This document shows positions 1-5,432 of a DNA stretch of 5,432 bases, piece by piece. A program made the translations under genes and the position numbers. The notes beneath the pieces are model-generated. The model was not told where the DNA came from. It saw only the letters and a program-made list of their open reading frames with translations, and made no database searches. The stretch is from JBGOTP01 sp041476545. GTDB taxonomy: Bacteria > Acidobacteriota > Vicinamibacteria > Vicinamibacterales > CAVVIG01. Positions within the stretch are counted from its first letter, which is position 1. Every line of letters begins with the position of its first letter. The stretch is from contig JBGOTP010000346.1 in NCBI GenBank assembly GCA_041476545.1, positions 1-5,432 on the forward strand, written 5' to 3'.

Positions 1-1096
1 TCACCGCGCATCGTTCCAGGACTTCCAGCGTCTCACGGGCGGCTCGGGGCCAGTAATATTTCGCCAGCGCCGCGGCCGCGGCGCCACGCAGGGCGGCACG
101 CCGGTCCTCGTCAAACAGGAGTTCGTTCAGTGCAGCGGTGGCGGCGTTGACATCCCCGGCCCCGACGTAGAGAGCTGCGTCGCCGCAGCTTTCGCGGGCC
201 ACGGCGGTGTCGAGGAGGAGGGACGGCACGCCGGCGGCGAGCGCTTCGAGGGGCGTCAATCCCAGGCCTTCATATTCGGAGAGGAACGCGAAGGCCCGGG
301 CCGACACGTACAACTGTTCCAATTCCTCCTCCGATACATACGGCCTCCAGCGCACCTGGCCATCCGACGCCTCGTGCGCGATCGTCCGCGCGAGATCCTG
401 ATAGGGGTGCGTCCGGTTGTCGCCCACGATCTCCAGTGTCGCCCCCGGATGGGCGCGGGCGATCGGCGCGAATGCACGAATGAGATCGGGCACGTGTCGC
501 CGATTGAAAATGGACCCCACGTACAACACACGCGGTTCGACGGTTTCGGGCCGGGACGTATGGGAGGCTCCTGTCATCCCCCTGGGCCGCGTCACGCCAG
601 GGGGGATGACATGCACCCGATCCTCCGCCTGGTGCAAGCGTTGGACGATCTCCCGTTTTGAAAACTCCGAGATCGTGATGATCGTGCGCGCGCGCGCAGC
701 CGACTGACGCGCCAGCCACCGGCGTCGTGCGCCCTCGCGCACGGTAAACCATTCCGGATGCGCGACAAACGACAGATCGTGAAGCGCCACCACGGTCGGG
801 ATCCTGTGAGCGAGCGCCGTACTGTACGCCGGCGCGAAGAACACATCGAGACTGTCGCGTGCGGCCGCCGCCGGCAAGCGTGTCTGTTCCCACCACGTAC
901 CGCCGGACCCGCGAACGATCCGGACGGCAAACCGGTGGGCGTCGAGCGTGACGGCCAACGGCCCCGGTGCGTACAGCACGAATTCGTGCCGCCGCGCGCG
1001 CTCGTCGGTCGCCCACGCGATCAACAGGCCGCTCAGATAGCGGCCGACACCGGTCGGACGGCCGCACAGTTCACGCGCGTCTATGCCAATGCGCAT
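1..1096 (-). CDS. GT4-family glycosyltransferase, 3' end beyond the left edge
   Basis: Transfers a sugar from an activated nucleotide sugar to a growing surface glycan at the cytoplasmic face of the membrane (inferred from family). The reading frame is open for 365 codons from ATG at 1096 to the window edge, where it is still open, so the C-terminus is missing; typical GT4 proteins are 360-400 aa, so little is lost. The N-terminal half begins MRIGIDAREL and has TGVGRY (15-20), the ALHDLSF strand-turn (104-110) with His106, and TISEFSKREI (141-150). The linker follows VIPPGV (163-168). The second domain opens with LYVGSIFNRR (191-200) and carries the E-x7-E motif, Glu276 and Glu284, in EYEGLGLTPLE. 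The start is fixed by the conserved N-terminus. No Shine-Dalgarno is visible; the stop of the upstream glycosyltransferase lies 9 nt away, so translational coupling is likely. A palindrome sits in the linker coding region. Donor and acceptor cannot be read from sequence. Confidence 0.9.
   Translation of the reverse strand, partial: MRIGIDARELCGRPTGVGRYLSGLLIAWATDERARRHEFVLYAPGPLAVTLDAHRFAVRIVRGSGGTWWEQTRLPAAAARDSLDVFFAPAYSTALAHRIPTVVALHDLSFVAHPEWFTVREGARRRWLARQSAARARTIITISEFSKREIVQRLHQAEDRVHVIPPGVTRPRGMTGASHTSRPETVEPRVLYVGSIFNRRHVPDLIRAFAPIARAHPGATLEIVGDNRTHPYQDLARTIAHEASDGQVRWRPYVSEEELEQLYVSARAFAFLSEYEGLGLTPLEALAAGVPSLLLDTAVARESCGDAALYVGAGDVNAATAALNELLFDEDRRAALRGAAAAALAKYYWPRAARETLEVLERCAV
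572..611. repeat. Intragenic inverted repeat in the glycosyltransferase linker
   Basis: The left arm 572-585 (TGTCATCCCCCTGG) pairs with the right arm 597-611 (CCAGGGGGGATGACA). The only imperfection is one extra G in the right arm. The loop 586-596 is 11 nt. It lies wholly inside coding sequence, spanning codons for about residues 162-175 of the leftmost glycosyltransferase; the right arm encodes the conserved VIPPG. It falls exactly at the linker between the two Rossmann domains. It is visible directly; whether it is an inserted repeat or a chance complementarity is not settled. Confidence 0.7.
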
Positions 1097-1100
1097 AACA

Positions 1101-1137
1101 AGGGGTCAGACCGGGGTCAGACCCCGGTCTGACCCCT
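1101..1137. repeat. Perfect 16-bp inverted repeat, REP-like palindrome
   Basis: The arms are 1101-1116 (AGGGGTCAGACCGGGG) and 1122-1137 (its exact reverse complement), around a 5-nt loop TCAGA. The left part is also a perfect tandem duplication of GGGGTCAGACC (1102-1112 and 1113-1123), and each unit contains the small palindrome GGTC-A-GACC, so the element looks like three near-palindromic units in a row. It covers the last codons and stop of the upstream glycosyltransferase and ends 5 bp before the ATG of the downstream one. In RNA it would make a very stable hairpin, but only TTGTT follows it on the minus strand, so it is a poor intrinsic terminator. The form resembles REP elements that RAYT transposases spread; that assignment is an inference. 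Confidence 0.85.
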
Positions 1138-2308
1138 CCTTCTGCCGGGCGACGGCCAGCCGGTAGGCTTCGAGGACCTGGATGGCCGTGGCGGACCACT
1201 GATATCGTCGAGATTGAACCACACCCTTTACCGCGCACGATTCGGCAAGGCCGTCCTCGTCGATGATCCGGCCGATGGCCGCGGCCATCCCATCGGCGTC
1301 TTCCGGTTCCACGAGCAGGCCGGCGTCGCCCAGCACTTCCGGCAAGGCGCCGCGATTGGCGGCGACAACAGGAACGCCCAGCGTCATCGCTTCCAGCACT
1401 GGGATGCCGAACCCTTCTTCGAACGAGGGTTGCACCAGCAACCGCGCACCCTCGTATACCCGCTTGAGATTCGCGGGGTCCACGTAGCCGAGATGACGTG
1501 CACGACCCGCCAGCGGCGCACGCGAGAGGCGATCGAGCCAGGGTTGCGACTCCGGTGTGGCCTGTCCCGCCAGCACTAGGTCGGGAATCGTCGCGCATGT
1601 TGAGCCCGCTCGTCGTGCGGCGCGGGCCGATCGGTCGCCTCGCCCCTGACCCGCTATCAGTCGTTCGTACGCGTCAAGCAGCGTGCCGAGATTCTTTCGC
1701 GGCTCCAGTGTGCCCAGGAAGAGAATGTAGCCGTCCCTCGGCTGTGACGATCGAGGCGTCCAGTCCGGTGCGCCCGGCGAACAGATGGAGATCCGGTCGG
1801 ATGGAACCTGAAGCCGCCGCTCGACTTCACCCGCGGTGAAGCGCGAGGAGACGACAATGCCGTCGGCCCTGTGTGCATGATCGCCGGCCAGCCGGGGATA
1901 ATCGCGGCGGACCTCCGCCCGCGTCCGCTCCGGATGCGTCAGAAAGTTCAAGTCGTGAATCGTGACGACTCGAGCGGCCTTGCGCGTGGGCATGAGCAGC
2001 GGATGCATGGAATGGGCAATGTCAAAAGAGCCTCGCGCCAGCCACTCAACCGGTGGCCATTCCAGGCGATGCCACGCGAAATTGAGCAACGCCACGGGCA
2101 CGCGCCGGTCGATCGGCGTCGCGCCGGAGATCTCGGGGGGCAGGTGAAGCCGATCCCTCCACGAGCTGGAAAAGAGGGAGAGGTCGATCGGGCGATTCTC
2201 GCCGCGAGCGGGAGACGCGACAAGCAGCGCACGGATGAGTTGATGGGCGTACTCACCGGCGCCACTGCGGCCTCGCAGCGCGGACCGATAGTCGATCAGC
2301 ACACGCAC
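1106..2308 (-). CDS. GT4-family glycosyltransferase (mannosyltransferase-like)
   Basis: A complete 400-residue GT-B fold glycosyltransferase, expected to act in the cytoplasm on lipid-linked glycan intermediates. The N-terminal Rossmann domain starts MRVLIDYRSA with the glycine-rich SGAGEY (15-20), then VTIHDLNFLTHPE (115-127) with His118, and VVSSRFTAGEV (152-162). The nucleotide-binding domain opens with ILFLGTLEPRKNL (195-207), Lys205 being the usual phosphate-contacting position, and has the E-x7-E motif, Glu298 and Glu306, in EEGFGIPVLEA, then GVPVVAANRGALPEV (311-325). The start is GTG at 2308, supported by GGAAAG 10 nt upstream. Residues about 220-240 form an Arg/Ala-rich insertion of about 20 residues before the VLAGQAT strand. 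The last nine residues, GSDRGLTPV, and the stop are encoded by a palindromic element at 1101-1137, so the tail is probably not part of the ancestral enzyme. The gene leads the leftward arm; the second glycosyltransferase follows after 9 nt. Sugar specificity is not determinable. Confidence 0.93.
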   Translation of the reverse strand: MRVLIDYRSALRGRSGAGEYAHQLIRALLVASPARGENRPIDLSLFSSSWRDRLHLPPEISGATPIDRRVPVALLNFAWHRLEWPPVEWLARGSFDIAHSMHPLLMPTRKAARVVTIHDLNFLTHPERTRAEVRRDYPRLAGDHAHRADGIVVSSRFTAGEVERRLQVPSDRISICSPGAPDWTPRSSQPRDGYILFLGTLEPRKNLGTLLDAYERLIAGQGRGDRSARAARRAGSTCATIPDLVLAGQATPESQPWLDRLSRAPLAGRARHLGYVDPANLKRVYEGARLLVQPSFEEGFGIPVLEAMTLGVPVVAANRGALPEVLGDAGLLVEPEDADGMAAAIGRIIDEDGLAESCAVKGVVQSRRYQWSATAIQVLEAYRLAVARQKEGSDRGLTPV

Positions 2309-2345
2309 TTGTTTATGTCTTTCCGAGTCAGTATCTTATTGTGCA
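2309..2345. promoter_or_regulatory. Divergent promoter region between glycosyltransferase and ugd
   Basis: These 37 bp are the only spacer between the divergent operons and are clearly A+T-richer than the flanks. On the plus strand TTGTTT (2309-2314) and TATCTT (2332-2337) are separated by exactly 17 nt, a moderate sigma70-type match (3/6 and 4/6). Transcription from it would begin almost at the ugd ATG (2346), giving a leaderless or near-leaderless message, which agrees with the absence of a Shine-Dalgarno there. On the minus strand TAAGAT (complement of 2333-2338) is a possible -10 with only a weak -35, ATGACG, inside ugd 18 nt further upstream. The two -10 candidates overlap, so the promoters would compete. 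These are pattern matches only. Confidence 0.35.
2319..2324 (-). promoter_or_regulatory. Shine-Dalgarno-like GGAAAG for the GTG-started glycosyltransferase
   Basis: Read on the minus strand, GGAAAG lies 10 nt before the GTG at 2308. It is the only purine-rich ribosome-binding candidate in the short spacer and supports the GTG as the true start. The distance is slightly long, and the match to the GGAGG core is partial. Confidence 0.4.
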
Positions 2346-3641
2346 ATGAAAATCGCCGTCATCGGAACCGGATACGTCGGCCTTGTCGTCGGCGCGTGCC
2401 TCGCGGAAAACGGCAACGAGGTCGCCTGCATCGATAAGGACGCGTCGAAGGTGGCCATGCTCAACGGCGGTAAGGTGCCGATCTATGAACCCGGGCTCGA
2501 AGAAATGGTCAAGCGGAACCATGCCAATCACCGCTTGATGTTTTCGATGGATCTTTCCGCTGCGGTCGGCGAAGCGGATGTCGTGTTTATCGCCGTTGGC
2601 ACGCCCCAGGGCGAGGATGGCGCGGCGGACCTGAGCCACGTCCTGACCGTGGCACAGGACGTCGGGCGCGCCCTCACGAAGTACACCGTCATCGTGGACA
2701 AGAGCACGGTGCCCGTCGGCACGGCACAAAAGGTCAGTGCCACGATCGCCAAGGAAACCACGCAGCCGTTCAGCGTCGTCAGCAACCCCGAGTTCCTGAA
2801 ACAGGGCGCCGCGATTGAAGATTTCATGAAACCCGATCGCGTGGTTATCGGCGCAGACGACGAGCGCGCGGCGAATATCATGAAAGAGGTGTACGGACCG
2901 TTTACGAGAACGGGGGCGCCGATCATCACGATGGACACGGCGAGCGCAGAGCTGAGCAAGTATGCCGCGAACGCGCTGCTCGCCACGAAGATTTCATTCA
3001 TGAATGAGATCGCGAACGTCTGCGAACTGGTCGGTGCGAATGTCGATCATGTCAGAAAGGCGGTCGGGTCGGACCGCCGCATCGGCAACTCGTTCCTGTT
3101 CCCAGGCATCGGGTATGGAGGCAGTTGCTTCCCGAAGGACGTGAAGGCGCTTGTCAGGTCGTCGGAGGACAAGGGCTACGATTTCAAGATCCTGCGTTCG
3201 GTTGAGGCGGTCAATGAGGGCCAGAAGTCGAAGCTCGTGCGCAGAATGGAGGAGCACTTCGGGGGGCTGCGCGGCCGCACGATCGCCGTGTGGGGGCTGG
3301 CATTCAAGCCGCGGACCGACGACATGCGCGAGGCGCCGGCCATCGTGGTGATCGAGCGCCTGCTGGCGTCCGGGGTGACCGTGCGGGCCTACGATCCCGA
3401 AGCGAGTGCGACGGCCCGCCGGCTGTTCGACGACCGGATTACCATCTGCGACACCAGTTACGAGACGCTCGGCGGTGCCGACGCATTGGCCATCGTCACT
3501 GAGTGGAACGAGTTCCGGGAGCCGGACTTCAAGAGGATGCGGCAGCTACTCAAGACGCCCGTCATTTTCGACGGCCGCAATATCTACTCGCCCGAGCACA
3601 TGCGGACGCTCGGCTTCACGTACTATTCCATTGGGCGCTGA
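2346..3641 (+). CDS. ugd: UDP-glucose 6-dehydrogenase
   Basis: Oxidises UDP-glucose to UDP-glucuronate with two NAD+ in the cytoplasm, supplying uronic acid precursors for surface polysaccharide. The 431-residue length is normal for the family. The N-terminal NAD-binding Rossmann motif is GTGYVGL (7-13) with the acidic Asp30 ending strand 2. Next come FIAVGTP (81-87), KSTVPVGT (119-126), and NPEFLKQGAAIEDF (147-160) with Glu149. The central helix carries Lys205 and Asn209 in ELSKYAANALL. The catalytic loop is GYGGSCFPKD (256-265), with nucleophile Cys261 and Asp265. The C-terminal domain has the WGLAFKPRTDDMREAP stretch (316-331). All expected active-site residues are present by comparison with the known streptococcal enzyme. 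The ATG at 2346 gives the conserved MKIAVIGTGYVG start; there is no Shine-Dalgarno, suggesting leaderless translation. First gene of the rightward operon; its 3' end overlaps galE by 11 nt. The related GDP-mannose dehydrogenase is less likely. Confidence 0.95.
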   Translation: MKIAVIGTGYVGLVVGACLAENGNEVACIDKDASKVAMLNGGKVPIYEPGLEEMVKRNHANHRLMFSMDLSAAVGEADVVFIAVGTPQGEDGAADLSHVLTVAQDVGRALTKYTVIVDKSTVPVGTAQKVSATIAKETTQPFSVVSNPEFLKQGAAIEDFMKPDRVVIGADDERAANIMKEVYGPFTRTGAPIITMDTASAELSKYAANALLATKISFMNEIANVCELVGANVDHVRKAVGSDRRIGNSFLFPGIGYGGSCFPKDVKALVRSSEDKGYDFKILRSVEAVNEGQKSKLVRRMEEHFGGLRGRTIAVWGLAFKPRTDDMREAPAIVVIERLLASGVTVRAYDPEASATARRLFDDRITICDTSYETLGGADALAIVTEWNEFREPDFKRMRQLLKTPVIFDGRNIYSPEHMRTLGFTYYSIGR

Positions 3642-4641
3642 ATCGCGCGGCGTACTGGTAACGGGCGGCGCCGGATATATTGGCAGCCATGCCTGCAAGG
3701 CCCTGAGCCGAGCGGGCTACCGGGTCGTCGTCTTCGACAGCCTGGTGGCCGGACACCGCGAAGCCGTGCGATACGGCGACCTTGTCGAGGGTGACATCAC
3801 CGATGTGGCCGCGGTTCGGTCGGCGCTGCGCAAATACGAGTTGTCGGCCGTGATGCATTTCGCTGCGTTTCTGGACGTTGCGGCATCGGTGAGCGATCCA
3901 GCCGGGTACTACCGTAACAACGTGGGTGGCGCACTGTCCGTGCTCGAGGCCATGGCGGCGGAATCTGCGAAGCTGTTCGTGTTCTCCTCGACGTGCGCGA
4001 CCTACGGTGAGCCGCTCGAAGCGCCCATCGTCGAGACCCATCCACAGCGTCCGATTAATTCGTACGGTCAAACGAAGCTCGCGGTGGAGCAGGCCTTGCC
4101 GCACTTTGAGCGCGCCTACGGCATCCGGTGGACGGCGCTGCGATACTTCAATGCCGCGGGCGCCGATCCAGATGGCGAGATTGGCGAAGATCATTCGCCG
4201 GAGATTCACGTCATTCCGCGCGCGATTGAGTCGGCGGTCACGGGCGCACCGTTTTCGATTTTCGGAGACGACTACCCGACGCCGGATGGCACGTGCCTGC
4301 GCGACTACATCCACGTGTCCGATCTGGCCGCCGCCCATCTGAGCGCTCTCGATGCGCTCGCGCGGGGCGCGGCATCTGACGTGTACAACCTCGGTACAGG
4401 TCATCCACATTCCGTGAAGGACGTCGTCAGCGCCGTCGAGAAGGTCACGGGCCGGACCGTGCCCTGGCGTCTCGCGCCGCGCCGGGCCGGTGATCCGGCG
4501 GTCCTCTACGCCGCGGCCGCGAAGGCGCAGGCGCAGCTCCACTGGACCCCCCAGCTGGCCGATCTGGAGTCGATCGTCCGGACGGCCTGGCAGTGGCATC
4601 AGACGCATCCCGCCGGCTATCGGGCCGCGGCGCATTCGTGA
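3631..4641 (+). CDS. galE: UDP-glucose 4-epimerase
   Basis: Interconverts UDP-glucose and UDP-galactose using tightly bound NAD+, in the cytoplasm; it shares the UDP-glucose pool with the Ugd enzyme encoded just upstream. It is an extended short-chain dehydrogenase. From the proposed start the NAD motif TGGAGYIGSH is at 11-20, the catalytic threonine/serine position is Thr121 in FSSTCATYG, and the Y-x3-K pair is Tyr145/Lys149 in SYGQTKL. RYFNAAGADPDGEIGEDH (171-188), CLRDYIHVSDLA (222-233) and YNLGTG (252-257) are GalE family blocks. Starting at TTG 3631 gives 336 residues, close to the 338 of E. coli GalE. No ATG or GTG exists between the upstream long open stretch and the Rossmann motif, so TTG, 11 nt inside the end of ugd, is the best start; it lacks a Shine-Dalgarno and likely relies on coupling. 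Residue 292, aligned with E. coli Tyr299, is Leu, so N-acetylated substrates are possible. Confidence 0.93.
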   Translation: MGAESRGVLVTGGAGYIGSHACKALSRAGYRVVVFDSLVAGHREAVRYGDLVEGDITDVAAVRSALRKYELSAVMHFAAFLDVAASVSDPAGYYRNNVGGALSVLEAMAAESAKLFVFSSTCATYGEPLEAPIVETHPQRPINSYGQTKLAVEQALPHFERAYGIRWTALRYFNAAGADPDGEIGEDHSPEIHVIPRAIESAVTGAPFSIFGDDYPTPDGTCLRDYIHVSDLAAAHLSALDALARGAASDVYNLGTGHPHSVKDVVSAVEKVTGRTVPWRLAPRRAGDPAVLYAAAAKAQAQLHWTPQLADLESIVRTAWQWHQTHPAGYRAAAHS

Positions 4642-5432
4642 TTGCCGTCAACCCGCTACGACGTCTTTTCCGCTACGCCAAGCCGTACCGCGTGCGCCTG
4701 ATCTGGGCGCTGGCGGGGATGCTCGTCTACGCGGCGGGCAACACCGGCCTCGCCGTGCTCGTCGTGCCGATTTTCGACAAGGTGCTGCAATATCAGCAGC
4801 GGGTTGCACAGATTGCCTGGGGCATCGTCGGTCTCTACCTGCTCAAGGGGATCGGCTCCTATGTGTCGTCGTACCTGATGGCCGACGTGGGACAACGCGT
4901 CGTCATGGACGTGCGGAACACGCTCTACCGGCACATCCTCGGACAGTCCGCTGGATTTTTCGGACAACGGTCGACCGGGCAGCTGATGTCCCGGATTACC
5001 AACGACGTCAGTCAGATTCAGCAGGTGGTGTCGGAAACGGTGGGCGACCTCACACGCGAATCCCTCGCGCTCGTGGGCTCTGTCGGGTACCTCCTGTATC
5101 TCGACGCGCGGCTCGCCGTGGTCTGCCTGATCGGTGCACCGCTCATCGTGTACCCCCTGATCCTGCTTGGCCAGCGCGTCCGCCGGACGACCCGCCGCAG
5201 TCAGGAAGCCCTCGAGCTCATCTCCCATACGGCGACCGAGGCGTTCACGGGCCATCGGATTGTGAAGGCCTTCGCGACCGAAGCGACCGAGGGGGAGAAG
5301 TTCAACCGGGTCGCCTACCATCTGTTTCGCACCAACATGAAGGTCACCGCGGCGCTCTCGAGTCTCCCGCCGTTGATGGAGGTCATAGGGGGTGTGGGCA
5401 TGGCGGCGGCGCTGTGGATCGGCAGCAAGGAA
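4638..5432 (+). CDS. MsbA-like lipid ABC exporter, 3' part beyond the right edge
   Basis: An inner-membrane ABC exporter half-transporter that would flip a lipid-linked glycan or lipid A core from the inner to the outer leaflet using ATP. The first 265 codons are present, nearly the whole transmembrane domain; the ATP-binding domain (Walker A, signature, Walker B) lies outside the window. Hydrophobic segments are at roughly 21-46, 60-82, 140-156, 158-178 and 240-262, matching TM1-TM5. Between TM2 and TM3 lies the conserved intracellular loop FFGQRSTGQLMSRITNDV (107-124). Between TM4 and TM5 is EAFTGHRIVKAFATE (201-215), also a typical MsbA-type coupling region. The GTG at 4638 overlaps the galE stop in a GTGA tetranucleotide, so it is translationally coupled and in the same operon; no separate Shine-Dalgarno is seen. 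Without the nucleotide-binding domain the family call rests on the membrane domain, and a peptide or drug ABC exporter is not fully excluded. Confidence 0.88.
   Translation, partial: MIAVNPLRRLFRYAKPYRVRLIWALAGMLVYAAGNTGLAVLVVPIFDKVLQYQQRVAQIAWGIVGLYLLKGIGSYVSSYLMADVGQRVVMDVRNTLYRHILGQSAGFFGQRSTGQLMSRITNDVSQIQQVVSETVGDLTRESLALVGSVGYLLYLDARLAVVCLIGAPLIVYPLILLGQRVRRTTRRSQEALELISHTATEAFTGHRIVKAFATEATEGEKFNRVAYHLFRTNMKVTAALSSLPPLMEVIGGVGMAAALWIGSKE

Noticed and set aside
1..3. Minus-strand TGA at the left edge as the stop of the leftmost glycosyltransferase
   Set aside because: The frame from ATG 1096 reads GTG at 4-2 with one base left over; the TGA is out of frame, so the gene continues past the window.
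684..698. Alternating GTGCGCGCGCGCGCA stretch with Z-DNA potential
   Set aside because: It lies inside glycosyltransferase coding as an Ala-Arg run and is expected by chance in such G+C-rich DNA.
270..1067. 265-codon open frame on the minus strand in another phase across the leftmost glycosyltransferase
   Set aside because: Arg-rich low-complexity translation; the GT4 motifs all read in the frame starting at 1096.
1101..1137. Intrinsic transcription terminator between the two glycosyltransferases
   Set aside because: The hairpin is strong, but no run of U follows on the minus strand (only TTGTT), and the downstream gene starts immediately, so termination there is unlikely to be its main role.
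1871..2437. 188-codon plus-strand open frame spanning the divergent spacer
   Set aside because: It is antisense to the upstream glycosyltransferase and runs into ugd out of frame, with no recognisable domain.
3406..3630. Upstream in-frame extension of galE giving 411 residues
   Set aside because: The extra 75 residues overlap conserved ugd coding and look like frame-shifted Ugd (Ser/Arg-rich); GalE proteins start close to the TGGAGYIGSH motif.
3616..4635. 339-codon open frame on the minus strand opposite galE
   Set aside because: The translation is Arg/Gly-rich without any recognisable family motif, while the plus strand has complete GalE motifs; it is a shadow of high G+C coding.
4656..5321. 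221-codon open frame on the minus strand opposite the ABC exporter
   Set aside because: No motif or hydrophobic pattern of a real protein; the plus-strand frame encodes well-conserved MsbA-type loops and membrane segments.

Overview
The window is a G+C-rich, densely coded bacterial cell-surface polysaccharide locus. It has two divergent arms separated by 37 bp. The left arm runs leftward on the minus strand and holds two GT4-type (GT-B fold) glycosyltransferase genes; the second runs off the left edge. The right arm runs rightward on the plus strand: a UDP-glucose 6-dehydrogenase, a GalE-type UDP-glucose 4-epimerase, and the first half of an MsbA-like ABC exporter that runs off the right edge. 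Practically every base is coding, and there is no gene-free stretch longer than about 40 bp. I see no tRNA, rRNA, CRISPR array or transposase.

The genes fit one pathway. Ugd makes UDP-glucuronate and GalE interconverts UDP-glucose and UDP-galactose (possibly the N-acetyl forms). The two glycosyltransferases would use activated sugars to build a capsule, exopolysaccharide or LPS-type glycan. The MsbA-like protein would flip a lipid-linked or lipid A type product across the inner membrane. The exporter suggests a Gram-negative envelope. High G+C, tight gene packing, GTG/TTG starts and weak Shine-Dalgarno signals would fit an environmental lineage such as Acidobacteriota or a related deep group, but this placement is a guess and nothing here proves it.

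The least ordinary DNA is two palindromes on the glycosyltransferase arm. One is a perfect 16-bp inverted repeat (1101-1137) at the junction of the two genes. It encodes the last residues and stop codon of the upstream enzyme and sits just before the start codon of the downstream one. The other is a near-perfect 14/15-bp inverted repeat (572-611) inside the downstream gene, at the linker between its two Rossmann domains. Also notable are the very short divergent promoter region with overlapping candidate -10 boxes and a probably leaderless ugd, and a TTG start for galE inside the end of ugd. I found no convincing novel defence or mobile system.
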